This document shows, piece by piece, positions 8,281 through 17,664 of a DNA stretch of 64,000 nucleotides. Numbering within the stretch: the stretch's first letter is position 1; each line of letters starts with the position of its first letter. The notes beneath the pieces are model-generated. The model worked only from the letters and a program-made list of their open reading frames with translations. It made no database searches and was not told the DNA's origin. The stretch is taken from positions 1 through 64,000 of the forward strand of contig CAYZBF010000003.1 in the NCBI GenBank assembly GCA_964476585.1, written 5' to 3'. The DNA is from CAYZBF01 sp964476585. Lineage in GTDB: Bacteria > Hydrothermota > UBA3072. The position numbers and the translations under genes are program-made.

Positions 8281-9004
8281 ATAGAGAGAGACTTCCTTCT
8301 TTAGATTCCTCTCTTAACACACTGACTGCGCGATATAGGGAAGCGAAAGCAAGTCTGATCCATATGACTGCTATGATGATTCCCACGCCAAATATGAGTA
8401 ACCCTCCTATAGAGATTGGAATTGCCAATAAGGCGATGGCAAATACATCCAGGGCATATCCATCAGTCATATTCCAGCTCTCCTTTATTGCTTCTATGAC
8501 ATCTAATCTTTTATCCACAACAAGGTAGGGTACAAAGGCAAGCTTACATGCAAGTATAATACCAGGTACTATAAGAAAAATGAACCCAATGGCTACGATT
8601 AACCCCACGAGTATATTCGCAAGGACTGCGTTCCAGTAATTTTTAAATACATCAAACATATTTCTTACTTCAAGTTTATCACCCCTGGCTGCTTTAACAT
8701 ACGCAAACGAAATACCATAATCTATAGGACGGATAACAAGAAATGTGTAAGCCATAGTAAAAAGCCAAAAATAAAAAGCAACTATCCCATAAAACATACT
8801 GCCAATGCCTTCTAATTCATGAGGGATCTTTAAAATGATAGAAAATATAGCATTAGGGAAACCAATGAGAATAGCTATAAGAAAAATTAGAAATAACTCT
8901 AAGAAATATTTCCACATCTGATTCCATCCATTCTTATAGGAATCCATCACTGATGGCTCAAATAGTGTGGTGTTCTTTGCAATTTGTTCATTTTCTTGAG
9001 TCAT
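8279..9004 (-). CDS. DUF975-like multi-pass membrane protein
   Basis: 241 residues with about six transmembrane segments. The stretch IVPGIILACKLAFVPYLVVD followed by DVIEAIKESWNMTDGY and the C-terminal WIRLAFASLYR match the pattern of DUF975/YciC-like membrane proteins of unknown function. AAAGGAGG lies 5 nt before the ATG. It has its own promoter at 9051-9078, inside a dispersed promoter repeat, and stands alone between convergent and tandem neighbours. Confidence 0.7.
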   Translation of the reverse strand: MTQENEQIAKNTTLFEPSVMDSYKNGWNQMWKYFLELFLIFLIAILIGFPNAIFSIILKIPHELEGIGSMFYGIVAFYFWLFTMAYTFLVIRPIDYGISFAYVKAARGDKLEVRNMFDVFKNYWNAVLANILVGLIVAIGFIFLIVPGIILACKLAFVPYLVVDKRLDVIEAIKESWNMTDGYALDVFAIALLAIPISIGGLLIFGVGIIIAVIWIRLAFASLYRAVSVLREESKEGSLSL

Positions 9005-9050
9005 TTTGACCTCCTTTGGTTAATTGATTTATTTGACCTCACTTGACTAT

Positions 9051-9147
9051 TGCATATAGAAAATTACACAAAAGTCAAGTTATCCTGCGTTAATACCAAG
9101 GCTTTGTTGACTCTTAGGTTGCATAGATACCATGCTATTATATAACC
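9051..9147. repeat. Dispersed promoter repeat, copy C
   Basis: Contains the minus-strand promoter TTGACT, 16-bp spacer, TATGCA (9051-9078), then AATACCAAGGCTTTG and CTATTATATAA, similar in order and spacing to copies A (4450-4563) and B (20250-20352). Confidence 0.5.
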
Positions 9148-9201
9148 CGAGGGAAGTTAGGTCGATTCTCAATGTATCGAAGGGTTTAACCTGACATAAT
9201 T

Positions 9202-10275
9202 TTAAAGTAAAGATATGTTATTATTTTTACAAACTTTTTTCATTTCATCGGGCCAAATACTTGATTGAACTTCGCCTATATGGGCTTTTCTTAAGTAGAG
9301 CATGCACAACCTTGACTGTCCTATCCCGCCTCCGATTGTTAACGGAAGTTCACCTCTAATTAGTCTTTGATGGAAGTATAAATTTACTTTATTGAGTTCA
9401 CCCTTAATTTTCAACTGTCTCATTAAAGATTCTTTATCTACCCTTATTCCCATAGAAGAAAGTTCAAATGCCGAGTTGAGTAATGGATAGTAGACAAGGA
9501 TATCACCATTGAGCCCTCTTTTGCTTCGGGCAGTCTCTGTTGACCAATCATCATAATCTGCCGCCCTTGCATCATGGGGATTACCATCTTTTAACTTTGC
9601 TCCTATTCCTATTATAAACACTGCTCCCTTTTCCCTGCAAATGGCGTCTTCTCGTTCTCGTGGCGAAAGGTTAGGGAATCCCTCTTGTAGTTTTTCGCTA
9701 TGTATAAAGTGAATCCGCTCTGGAAAGATTGGTCCTGGAATTTGTTTGTATCGTTGACATACTTCTTTTTCTATCTCGCTCATAACCTTATAGATTTGAC
9801 TCACTATAGTTTTGAGAAATTCTAGATTTCTTTCCTTCTTTTTTATAACTCTTTCCCAATCCCATTGATCAACATAAATTGAATGTAAATTATCTAGGCA
9901 TTCATCCGGTCTTATAGCATTCATATCGGTGTATAGACCTTCACCATACTTAAATCCATAATCAGCAAGAGCTACTCTTTTCCATTTAGCCAGGGATTGA
10001 ACAATCTCGGCTTTTTCGTTCATAGCCGGCACATCAAAACTAATAGGATTTTCTACACCGGTTAGATTATCATTAATGCCTGTTTTACTTAACACAACAA
10101 TAGGGGCGGAAACTCTTTTTAGATTCAATTCTCTACGTAAATTTGTTTGAAAAGAATCTTTGATGTATTTTATTGCTTCCTCTGCTTCTTCTAAATTTAA
10201 ATACGATTTATATTCATCCGGAATTGTTAGCCTTCCGTTTGAAAAAGTTATTTTTTTTACGCCTTTTGTTTCCAT
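9202..10275 (-). CDS. asnA: Aspartate-ammonia ligase (asparagine synthetase A)
   Basis: 357 residues. Ammonia-dependent conversion of aspartate to asparagine with ATP, cytosolic; the fold is that of class II aminoacyl-tRNA synthetases. Family stretches are clear: VSAPIVVLSKTGINDNLTG, VENPISFDVP, RVALADYGFKYGEGLYTDMN, LHSIYVDQWDWE, and the C-terminal LTIGGGIGQSRLCMLYL. It is about 25 residues longer at the N-terminus than the usual 330-residue enzyme, and relatives with such a leader exist. It begins 37 nt after macB on the same strand and has no clear ribosome-binding site, so it may ride on the efflux operon transcript. Confidence 0.95.
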   Translation of the reverse strand: METKGVKKITFSNGRLTIPDEYKSYLNLEEAEEAIKYIKDSFQTNLRRELNLKRVSAPIVVLSKTGINDNLTGVENPISFDVPAMNEKAEIVQSLAKWKRVALADYGFKYGEGLYTDMNAIRPDECLDNLHSIYVDQWDWERVIKKKERNLEFLKTIVSQIYKVMSEIEKEVCQRYKQIPGPIFPERIHFIHSEKLQEGFPNLSPREREDAICREKGAVFIIGIGAKLKDGNPHDARAADYDDWSTETARSKRGLNGDILVYYPLLNSAFELSSMGIRVDKESLMRQLKIKGELNKVNLYFHQRLIRGELPLTIGGGIGQSRLCMLYLRKAHIGEVQSSIWPDEMKKVCKNNNISLL

Positions 10276-10312
10276 AATTTTGCACCAATGTTTTCGTTTA
10301 TTTCATATTTGT

Positions 10313-12304
10313 CTATTCATATCTTAATGCTTCAACGGGATCAAGTTTTGATGCCTTGTTGGCTGGATACATTCCAAAGAAAATACCTACAGCTACTGCA
10401 AAGAAGAATGACAACAATATCGAGCTTAAAGTAACGACTGATTGAGCACCACCACCAAGAAAGCGCCTGGGCCCAAATGTGCCTGCACCAATCATATAAT
10501 TCCCTATCGTATTAGCAAAGCCCATACCTAAAAGTATACCAATTACTCCTCCAACAAAAGCAAGCACCATCGACTCTATCAGGAATTGCACCAATATGTC
10601 CTGGCGCCTCGCACCCACTGCCTTCCTTACACCAATTTCTCTTGTCCTCTCCGTAACTGTAACAAGCATTATGTTCATTATTCCAATACCACCTACAATC
10701 AATGAAATTGCGGCAATGCCAGCAAGCATAAGCTTAAATGTGCTGGCAGTTTGTTCTATTGTTTGACGAAACTCTTCTTGACTCCTTATCATAAAATCTA
10801 CTACTTGATTATGGCGTTTGGTAAGCAGTGCTTCAATCTGTTCCTCAGCATCAACTGTTGCTTCGGAACTTTTAGCCTCCACAAGAATTGATTGCACAGC
10901 GTCATCCCCTGTAAACCTTTTCTGAGCCGTAAGAAGAGGTATAAAGATTTGATCATCAAAATCCTCCCACCCAAACGCACCCTTTTCTTCCATTATGCCA
11001 ATCACTGTGAACCGTGTGCCCCTTATTTTAATGTCTTGACCAATGGGATTCTCGTCTCCGAACAGTTCTCCTTTAACCGTCTTGCCGATTACACACACCT
11101 TTGCCCATGAGTCCATCTCTTTTTTGTCGAAAAACCTTCCTTCCTCAATCCAATGATCTCTTATATCCTGATAATCTTGCACTGTGCCAATCACTCGTGT
11201 ATCCCACTCTTGGTCCATATATTTAGCTGTAACCGAAGTTCTAATCTGTGGAGCTACATTTTTTACTCCCGAAGAATTCTCCCTAATAGCGATTGCATCC
11301 TCATAGGTGAGACCCTTAGATCTACCCCTCCACTCCGCTGCCTCCTCTTTACTCTGCGGCCGTCTATAATAAATTGTAAGGACATTTGAACCCAATTTCT
11401 CTATTTGTGATGTAATTTGATGCTTTGCACCCTCGCCTACTCCTAACATACCTATGACGGCTGCTACACCAATAACAATACCCAATACTGTAAGGAATGA
11501 GCGTAACTTGTTGGATAAAAGCCCTTTATATCCAGATACGAAGCCAGATATAAGACTCCCTATAAGACTTGTTTTTTTACTAACTTTATTGAGGGTACTT
11601 ACTTTATGTTCTACTGCTTTTCTTTGGACTTGTACTTTTTCTACCTGCCCATCTTTTATTTGTATTATCCTATCTGCATGTTTTGCAACTTCTCGGTCAT
11701 GAGTCACTACAACAATGGTCTTGCCCTGCTCGTGGAGCTTCTTGAATACCGACATAATCTCACTGCCAGATTGTGAATCCAGATTACCAGTTGGCTCATC
11801 AGCAAGTATTATTGAAGGATTATTTACAAGTGCCCTGGCAATAGCTACCCGCTGTTGTTCGCCACCCGATAGTTCATTCGGATAATGATGTGCACGCTCT
11901 TTGAGGCCAACAGCCTCCAATGCCTCCATGGCTCTTTTCTTTCGCTCCCTGTCACCAAAGCCAGCGTAAAGCAAAGGAAGTTCTACATTTCCAAGTGCCG
12001 TAGTTCGTGCTAATAAATTAAATGTCTGAAACACAAACCCAATTTGCTCATTTCGAATTTCAGATAGGGAATTATCATCAAGATTATCGGTAGGTTGGTT
12101 ATTTAGTTTATAGCTTCCAGATGTTGGTTTTGACAGGCAGCCAAGTATATCCATCAAGGTAGTCTTACCTGAGCCAGAAGGTCCCATAATGGATACGAAT
12201 TCACCTCTGTCAATCTCCAATGAGAGTCCTCTCAGTGCTCTGACTTCTATCTTGCCCATGCTAAAAGTTTTAGTTAAATTATTTGCTTTTATCAATTTAG
12301 CCAT
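10313..12304 (-). CDS. MacB-type ABC transporter (ATPase fused to FtsX permease)
   Basis: 663 residues. The N-terminal ATPase has Walker A GPSGSGKTT (41-49), signature LSGGE (145-149) and Walker B ILADEP (166-171). A linker leads to four transmembrane helices bracketing a periplasmic MacB_PCD domain, ending in the FtsX permease with EIGVRKAVGARR. MacB proteins are mechanotransmission pumps that drive TolC with a periplasmic adaptor, exporting peptides, lipids or drugs. It follows adaptor and TolC genes in one operon, so the complete pump is encoded here. The cargo is unknown. Regulation is probably by the ECF sigma at the head of the operon. Confidence 0.95.
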   Translation of the reverse strand: MAKLIKANNLTKTFSMGKIEVRALRGLSLEIDRGEFVSIMGPSGSGKTTLMDILGCLSKPTSGSYKLNNQPTDNLDDNSLSEIRNEQIGFVFQTFNLLARTTALGNVELPLLYAGFGDRERKKRAMEALEAVGLKERAHHYPNELSGGEQQRVAIARALVNNPSIILADEPTGNLDSQSGSEIMSVFKKLHEQGKTIVVVTHDREVAKHADRIIQIKDGQVEKVQVQRKAVEHKVSTLNKVSKKTSLIGSLISGFVSGYKGLLSNKLRSFLTVLGIVIGVAAVIGMLGVGEGAKHQITSQIEKLGSNVLTIYYRRPQSKEEAAEWRGRSKGLTYEDAIAIRENSSGVKNVAPQIRTSVTAKYMDQEWDTRVIGTVQDYQDIRDHWIEEGRFFDKKEMDSWAKVCVIGKTVKGELFGDENPIGQDIKIRGTRFTVIGIMEEKGAFGWEDFDDQIFIPLLTAQKRFTGDDAVQSILVEAKSSEATVDAEEQIEALLTKRHNQVVDFMIRSQEEFRQTIEQTASTFKLMLAGIAAISLIVGGIGIMNIMLVTVTERTREIGVRKAVGARRQDILVQFLIESMVLAFVGGVIGILLGMGFANTIGNYMIGAGTFGPRRFLGGGAQSVVTLSSILLSFFFAVAVGIFFGMYPANKASKLDPVEALRYE

Positions 12305-12327
12305 AGTTTTTTAAAGCTCCATCCCCT

Positions 12328-13491
12328 CTACATTGGAGGTCCTCTGCGTCTATCTCTCTGTGTTTCTGTAGAAGTTTGACGTGTGAATTGGGTAATAAGT
12401 ACTATATCACCTTCCTTTAAACCTTCTTTTATTTCAACTTTTACATCATCTTCAAGTCCTGTTACTACTACTTGTGGGACTGGCTTCCCATCCTTTATCA
12501 ACCTCACGATTGAACCATCGGCTCTCTTTATCACTGCCTCCTTTGGCACGCAAAGCACACCTTTAGCATTACCAGCTATGATGTCAAGATCAGCAGTCAT
12601 ACCGGGTTTGATCGATTCATCAGGATTAAGAATCTCTACTTCTAATGGGTATACCACAATATTTTGCTTAATACTTCCCGCCGGAGTTATTTTCTTGACT
12701 CTTCCATGGTAGGTTTTACCCTTTACAGCATCGAATACAATCTTCACTTGTTGTCCTTTGGCTGCTTTGCCCACATCTACCTCATTTATGTCTGCCTTCA
12801 CAATCATCTCGCTTAAATCAGCTATTGTCATGATGGTTGTGCCTCCACCACCATATGCCTGAGTTCCTGAGGTAATCATCTCCCCTTCTTCAACATTAAC
12901 AATAATGACTGATCCTCTGATTGGCGAGGTGACAATTATATTGTCAAAAACCCTCGATGTGAGGCTTTGCGATTCTGCTTGCTCAGTTCCACCTAAAATA
13001 AGCCATAGTTGCTTTTCTGCAAGTTCGCACTGTATCTTACTGCTTTTATATGACTTCTCTGCATCCTCGACATCCTTTTTTGAAATAAATCCTTTCTCGT
13101 AGAGTTCTTTCTTACGCTCGAAATCTCTCTCTGCTTCCTCCAAGTCGAGTTTTGCTCTTTCCAGGGATGCCCTTGACTGTGCAACTTGACGAGCTTGTGA
13201 TGACTCCTGCTGCACCAATGCTAATTTATCTCCAACCTTAACGCTGTCTCCTTCTTCAACGAAAAGCCTCCTAACCTCACCCGCTAATTCTGATTTTATA
13301 TCAACAGTGGTTACTGGCTCAACTATGCCGCTTTCAGTTATTTTAACAAGTATATCGCCCTTTTCAACCAGTATAGTTCTAAGTCTTTGTTCATTTGCAT
13401 TCTTATTACTTGAAACTGACCTAAGAATGAGTAATGCAATTATTGCAATTACAACGCTACCACCAATAATGAACAGTCTCTTTCTCATCAT
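12328..13491 (-). CDS. Periplasmic adaptor subunit (HlyD/MacA family)
   Basis: 387 residues with one N-terminal membrane anchor (IIGGSVVIAIIALLIL), a barrel-sandwich half (VKITESGIVEPVTTVDIKS...), a coiled-coil hairpin (about 105-165, LERAKLDLEEAERDFERKKE), then beta-barrel domains and a basic tail. It bridges the inner-membrane MacB pump and outer-membrane TolC. The gene lies 23 nt upstream of macB and 15 nt downstream of tolC. GGGAGG precedes the paired ATG codons. This order strongly supports a dedicated tripartite pump. Confidence 0.93.
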   Translation of the reverse strand: MMRKRLFIIGGSVVIAIIALLILRSVSSNKNANEQRLRTILVEKGDILVKITESGIVEPVTTVDIKSELAGEVRRLFVEEGDSVKVGDKLALVQQESSQARQVAQSRASLERAKLDLEEAERDFERKKELYEKGFISKKDVEDAEKSYKSSKIQCELAEKQLWLILGGTEQAESQSLTSRVFDNIIVTSPIRGSVIIVNVEEGEMITSGTQAYGGGGTTIMTIADLSEMIVKADINEVDVGKAAKGQQVKIVFDAVKGKTYHGRVKKITPAGSIKQNIVVYPLEVEILNPDESIKPGMTADLDIIAGNAKGVLCVPKEAVIKRADGSIVRLIKDGKPVPQVVVTGLEDDVKVEIKEGLKEGDIVLITQFTRQTSTETQRDRRRGPPM

Positions 13492-13506
13492 TAACCTCCC
13501 TACTAT

Positions 13507-14823
13507 CTAATAGGGTAATAAACCCATAGATTTTTTCAATACAGCTTTAGCTAAGAGATAGTCGTAGATTGCCTTTGTGTGGTTTACTTTGCTACTTGAC
13601 AGAGCCACTCCAGAACTAATAGCTTCGGTTACAGGAGCAACACCAGCCTTATATCTTCCCAATGCCATATTGTAGCTCTCTTCTGCACTATTCACCTGTT
13701 TCTCTGTTAGTTCCACCTTTTTAGTTGCAGTAACTGAATTAAGATACGAAAGTTTTACCTCCAGATTTATTTCCTTCTCCAACTCCAGATAATTAAGTTC
13801 AACATTATTTAAATCTATTCTTGCACTCTCTATTGCTCGAGATTTTACTCCACCATCGAATATTGGAAAACTTAATCCAACATTGATTCTCCAATCAGTA
13901 TTCTCATTCCAATTTGTTCGGTTGATAGGAAGTCTTTCAAATGCAAACTTGTCTGCATAGACATTATAACTGCCTGTAATTGTAAAAGTAGGTAATCTAT
14001 CTATCTGTGACAGTCTTAGATTATATTTCTGGGTTGAAAGATTTGCCTTTTGTTGTGTAATTTCAGGGCGCTCCCTAAGAGCAACCACCTGGCAAGTATC
14101 AAGGTCGGGAACTTCTTCTTTGATAAACTCGACCGGTTTAATCCTTGTAGAATTATCTAAACTAATGCCCATAACATCGTTTAGCTCGGAACGTGCAAGT
14201 TTTAGATCACCTTCAGCCTGCAGCGAATCAACCTGAGCAGATACAACGGCTACATCAGCTTTCAGAATATCCGCTTTTGGTGCAAACCCAAGATCAAACT
14301 GAGCCTGGGCAAATTCCAGATCCTTTCTCTTCTGAAATATACTCTCCTTTCTGAGTTCCAAGAGTTCTCTGGCTTGGAGCAAATTATAATATTTCCTGAT
14401 CACATCAAGAATGAGCGCAGTTTCAGTTAGACGATAGCTTTGCCTGGATGAAGATAATGAAGCGGTGGACCTCGCAACATTTATAAGGGTTCTACCACTC
14501 CTAAAGGGAGTAATGGATGCAGAGAGGGCTAAGTTATAGTGATTTTCATTCCACTCAAATCTATCATAGGCATCGTTAACGTTGTATCCTCCGGAGAGGT
14601 AGAGTTCCGGTAAGAACCCAGAGTAAGCATCTTTAACGTTTATTTCCGCTTTGTTTACATTCCCTTCTGCTATAGCAATCTCATGAGAGTTTTTTAATGC
14701 AATCTCTACACACTGCTTGAGAGTTAATGAATCTTCTAGTAAACTATCAGGCATCGAGTAAGCGGTAATTGGAACCGTAAATCCTGTCACCAAACACATC
14801 AGAAAAATGTTGATTTTATTCAT
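13507..14823 (-). CDS. TolC-family outer-membrane efflux protein
   Basis: 438 residues with an N-terminal signal peptide (IFLMCLVTGFTVPITAYS). The family duplication is visible: LTLKQCVEIALKNSHEI near the start and long amphipathic helices (DLEFAQAQFDLGFAPKADIL; EESYNMALGRYKAGVAPVTE) that form the periplasmic tunnel. It is the outer-membrane channel of the tripartite pump encoded with the adaptor and MacB downstream. GGAGAAAAAG precedes the ATG. A short gap (124 nt) separates it from the CpxP-like gene. Confidence 0.93.
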   Translation of the reverse strand: MNKINIFLMCLVTGFTVPITAYSMPDSLLEDSLTLKQCVEIALKNSHEIAIAEGNVNKAEINVKDAYSGFLPELYLSGGYNVNDAYDRFEWNENHYNLALSASITPFRSGRTLINVARSTASLSSSRQSYRLTETALILDVIRKYYNLLQARELLELRKESIFQKRKDLEFAQAQFDLGFAPKADILKADVAVVSAQVDSLQAEGDLKLARSELNDVMGISLDNSTRIKPVEFIKEEVPDLDTCQVVALRERPEITQQKANLSTQKYNLRLSQIDRLPTFTITGSYNVYADKFAFERLPINRTNWNENTDWRINVGLSFPIFDGGVKSRAIESARIDLNNVELNYLELEKEINLEVKLSYLNSVTATKKVELTEKQVNSAEESYNMALGRYKAGVAPVTEAISSGVALSSSKVNHTKAIYDYLLAKAVLKKSMGLLPY

Positions 14824-14947
14824 CTTTTTCTCCTTTTTACAACTGCTCTAGTATTCAGCAGAAATGTCTTATTATATAAACACTAATGTGATTGTTTTTG
14901 ATTCGATTTGATTTATCGGCCCTCATAATCCCCTATGCACCTGTCTC

Positions 14948-15472
14948 CTACGGTCCTTCGCCCTTTTGTTTTGAACGCTTTCCCAAAGGGGGTCGACGCA
15001 TTCCCCTTGGATATAACTGTCGTTTCTCAAAGAGCTTAAAAAATTGCTTCTGTTGTTCTGGGGTGAGTATATCCTTTATTTGACATAAATTCTCGAAAAC
15101 CTGGGAATCAACTTTGAACTGCAAAGAGGCAATTTCTCTCTGTAGAGTATCCGTTCTTTCCCTATCGGGCGGAGCCTCCCATAGTAATGTCGTTAACTCT
15201 CTTCTTTTCTTAAATAATTCATCCGTAAGTGGAAGCATTTTTGACCTCATCTCTTCGTGTTGTTTATTTATTACCTCTATCTGCTCTTCGGTGAGATTAA
15301 GTCTACGTGAAAGAGGACTTCTCCTCCAATCATATCTTTCGGATACCCGCCTTGGAGTGATGCCTCTTTTGAAACTACGCCTCTCCCACCAATAAAAACC
15401 GATAGTAAATAACGCAGCCAGATTTATGGCAATCGAGATGGTGAGGGCGATAATAAGAAATCTTTTATTCAT
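14948..15472 (-). CDS. Periplasmic Spy/CpxP-like stress sensor
   Basis: About 174 residues: N-terminal membrane anchor or signal (RFLIIALTISIAINLAALFTIG), then helices with the LTEEQ..ILTPEQQKQF repeats typical of the Spy/CpxP/heavy-metal-sensor superfamily. I place the start at ATG 15472, whose bases overlap the stop of the anti-sigma gene (ATGAATAA) and follow GGAGAGG; an upstream ATG would create a long overlap. Lying between anti-sigma factor and pump, it probably senses envelope stress or metals and modulates the sigma switch (inference). Confidence 0.82.
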   Translation of the reverse strand: MNKRFLIIALTISIAINLAALFTIGFYWWERRSFKRGITPRRVSERYDWRRSPLSRRLNLTEEQIEVINKQHEEMRSKMLPLTDELFKKRRELTTLLWEAPPDRERTDTLQREIASLQFKVDSQVFENLCQIKDILTPEQQKQFFKLFEKRQLYPRGMRRPPLGKRSKQKGEGP

Positions 15473-15959
15473 TTTCCTCTCCAAGTAACAAATTGTTGTA
15501 TGCACTGCTTAAAGAACCCTCTGGATGGCTATCAAAAATTTCCATGCTTAAGACATCGGCAAATTCATCGCTGACCTCCACTTCTATTTCCATCCTTGTT
15601 GTGTAGATTGTTTTTCCTAAATAACTACCTATTAAACATGAGAAGAATAAACAGGCTGTCACTCCTAAAGGAAAGACAATCCTCTCGAAGTGGTATCTCC
15701 TTGCCCATTTTTTAAATGGTAAGCGAATAACTGCCTTTGATTTTTCCCGGGTAATCCTCTGTTTCAGGCGAACAAAAAAGTAAGGTGAAACTTCCACATC
15801 TTCAACAAAACCAAGGAAGTCAGATACCCGAGAGAGTTCTTCTGCTTCTCTTCGGCAAAAGGGACAGAATTTTAAGTGTTCTACAATTTCTGCTCTCTCT
15901 TCAGGAGAGACCTCACCGTCTAAAAAAGCAGATAATTTTATTTTCTTTATATGTCTCAT
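15465..15959 (-). CDS. Zinc-finger anti-sigma factor (zf-HC2)
   Basis: 164 residues. The N-terminal cytoplasmic anti-sigma domain has the HX3CX2C zinc motif (His28, Cys32, Cys35). One transmembrane segment at about 95-116 (FPLGVTACLFFSCLIGSYLG) is followed by a short periplasmic part. It should bind the ECF sigma encoded 47 nt upstream and hold it inactive until an envelope signal arrives. The coupled CpxP-like gene starts on its stop codon, suggesting matched expression. Confidence 0.88.
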   Translation of the reverse strand: MRHIKKIKLSAFLDGEVSPEERAEIVEHLKFCPFCRREAEELSRVSDFLGFVEDVEVSPYFFVRLKQRITREKSKAVIRLPFKKWARRYHFERIVFPLGVTACLFFSCLIGSYLGKTIYTTRMEIEVEVSDEFADVLSMEIFDSHPEGSLSSAYNNLLLGEENE

Positions 15960-16006
15960 CTTTATCTCCTAATTATTTAGATAGGATTTTTTCTAAAAAC
16001 TTGCGC

Positions 16007-16633
16007 TCAGATTTCATCTTTTTCTCTCATTGGTAGGAATCTCTTCTTCAGATTCTCTTTTGCCCTAAAGATTAGGGATTCAACAGATGATAAGGATACT
16101 CCCATAATCTGGGCTATCTCCGCATAGGATTTATTGTCGAATTTAGATAATATCAAGGCGATCCTCTGTCTCCCCGGTAATTCATCAATTGCTTTCCTCA
16201 CGATCTCTGCCTTTCTTTTACCCTCAAACTCAATCTCAACCTTCAGTGATTCAGGAATCTTACCCTTCTCCATTGTTTCATCCAAAGATACAATCCTTAA
16301 TTTCCGTTTACTTCTGTAGCTTAAACATTGATTAACCACAATTCTATGGAGCCAGGTCGTGAACTTGGATTTTCCCTTGAAGCTTTTTGCGTGGCGCCAT
16401 ACCTTTATAAAAACTTCCTGGGCGATGTCACAAGCTTCGTCAGAATCACCAATATAGCGATAGATTGTGTTAAAAACAGAATGTTCATATTTTTTAACCA
16501 GTTGCTCAAAGGCATTTCCATCACCTAGAGCCACCTTTTTGATTATTTTTATATCTGGAACTCCACTATTGTAACTGTTTTTCATATCTTTGTATCCATT
16601 CCGATTGTCCTTGCAAAATCGCTTTAAATTCAT
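16007..16633 (-). CDS. ECF RNA polymerase sigma factor
   Basis: 208 residues with region 2 (AFEQLVKKYEHSVFNTIYRY..DACDIAQEVFIKVWRH-like; FTTWLHRIVVNQCLSY) and region 4 (LPGRQRIALILSKFDNKSYAEIAQIMGVS..VESLIFRAKENLKK). It heads the operon anti-sigma, CpxP-like, TolC, HlyD, MacB, so it probably activates its own pump in response to envelope damage. The start may be the ATG at 16633 or the internal Met17; neither has a strong Shine-Dalgarno. A sigma70-like promoter lies at 16769-16797. Confidence 0.92.
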   Translation of the reverse strand: MNLKRFCKDNRNGYKDMKNSYNSGVPDIKIIKKVALGDGNAFEQLVKKYEHSVFNTIYRYIGDSDEACDIAQEVFIKVWRHAKSFKGKSKFTTWLHRIVVNQCLSYRSKRKLRIVSLDETMEKGKIPESLKVEIEFEGKRKAEIVRKAIDELPGRQRIALILSKFDNKSYAEIAQIMGVSLSSVESLIFRAKENLKKRFLPMREKDEI

Positions 16634-16768
16634 TATTATTTATTTGGATCATCAAGTGTCTCCCTTTTAAAATCCAAATTTATGGTTCTTGCTGGCCTAT
16701 TCAAGTTTTATTAATTAACTTTTACAGAAAATATAATACAGTCCGAACTTCTTTTTAGAATCAAAACT

Positions 16769-16797
16769 TGTATATTCGAAATTTAATAAAAAGTCAA
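16769..16797 (-). promoter_or_regulatory. Promoter of the ECF sigma/efflux operon
   Basis: TTGACT, 17-bp spacer, TATACA. This is a housekeeping-type promoter; an additional ECF-type promoter could exist but was not identified. Confidence 0.6.
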
Positions 16798-16843
16798 GAC
16801 AAGGGGGTGGTTTAAGGATTAAAAAGAATCTTAGTGGATAAAT

Positions 16844-16942
16844 TGTCAAAATGTTTACCCTGCTTGCCATATGTAATTTATTATTATTACATTGTGGCCT
16901 GCCCCGTGGAATCCCTTTATTATTTCACAAGGGCACCGCCCA
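16844..16942. repeat. Hairpin repeat, compact copy
   Basis: Starts with the same 16 bases as the element at 515 (TGTCAAAATGTTTACC) and ends with the same GTGGAATCCCTTTATTAT..CACAAGGGCACC hairpin (16906-16939). One stem pair is changed to a G-T wobble, so pairing is kept. The internal units found at 570-730 are absent. Confidence 0.7.
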
Positions 16943-17000
16943 CAAATTCTTTTATGGTCGACAACTAACAAGCCTGAAGAAGTTGGTAGGTAATTGTTTC

Positions 17001-17425
17001 TTAATTTATTTCTTTAATCAATTGCTCTACTCTTTTTTTTATCCTGTCTCTAATCTTTCTAATCTTTTCTATTGATTTCCCCGCTAGATTTTCTATTTCC
17101 CAATCTTCCACTTTTGATAAATACTTTGAAGGTATACTCTTTAACAATTCTGAATCCATTGCAATTATTTTATCTACTTTTTTCATTAATTCATTGGTAG
17201 CCATGCGGGGGTTTTTTGACTTACATCTATTCCTGCTTCTTTCATTAATTTTACAGTCCACGGATGTATTTTTTCGTCAGGATTTGTTCCAGCACTTATA
17301 GCTTTTATAGTCTCGGAATAATAATTAAAGAATGCTTCTACCATTTGGCTTCGGCCTGAGTTCCCTTTACAAACGGATAAAATAATTTTGTATTTTGTTT
17401 GGGGCTGGCGCCTGCCTTTTGACAT
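17001..17425 (-). pseudogene. Low-Mr protein phosphatase / arsenate reductase, frameshifted
   Basis: The first frame (17186-17425) starts after AGGAGG and carries the phosphatase loop CKGNSGRS (Cys19, CX5R) and IHPWTVKLMKEAGIDVS. It then runs into TAA. The continuation in the -1 frame (to 17001) supplies the rest: VDKIIAMD, KVEDWEIENLAGK with the general-acid Asp, and a C-terminal helix. The switch lies at a run of six A and five C (about 17204-17216). The gene is either a recent single-base frameshift or a sequencing error. When intact it would dephosphorylate proteins or reduce arsenate. Confidence 0.75.
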
Positions 17426-17664
17426 TCTATATCCCCTCCTTTTCTTTCGCTTTTAAAATTGCCAAAGTCATAAATACTTTCAGCGCCAAGTCCCAACATC
17501 TAAACATAAAAAATTTTCGAACTTTCTAACCCTTCAGCCTTCTATAACCCATTTACTCATAGGGGCTACCCTTTTCACATATAATCTTAACATACCTTTA
17601 ATCTCCTTTATTCAACGAGAATGATCAGGAAATTCTCCTAAGTAAGCGAAGCCATTCATCGCAA

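Noticed and set aside
17190..17220. Programmed -1 frameshift in the phosphatase gene
   Set aside because: The A-run does not give the X XXY YYZ arrangement in the incoming frame, and no stimulatory hairpin was recognised. Indel or mutation is simpler.
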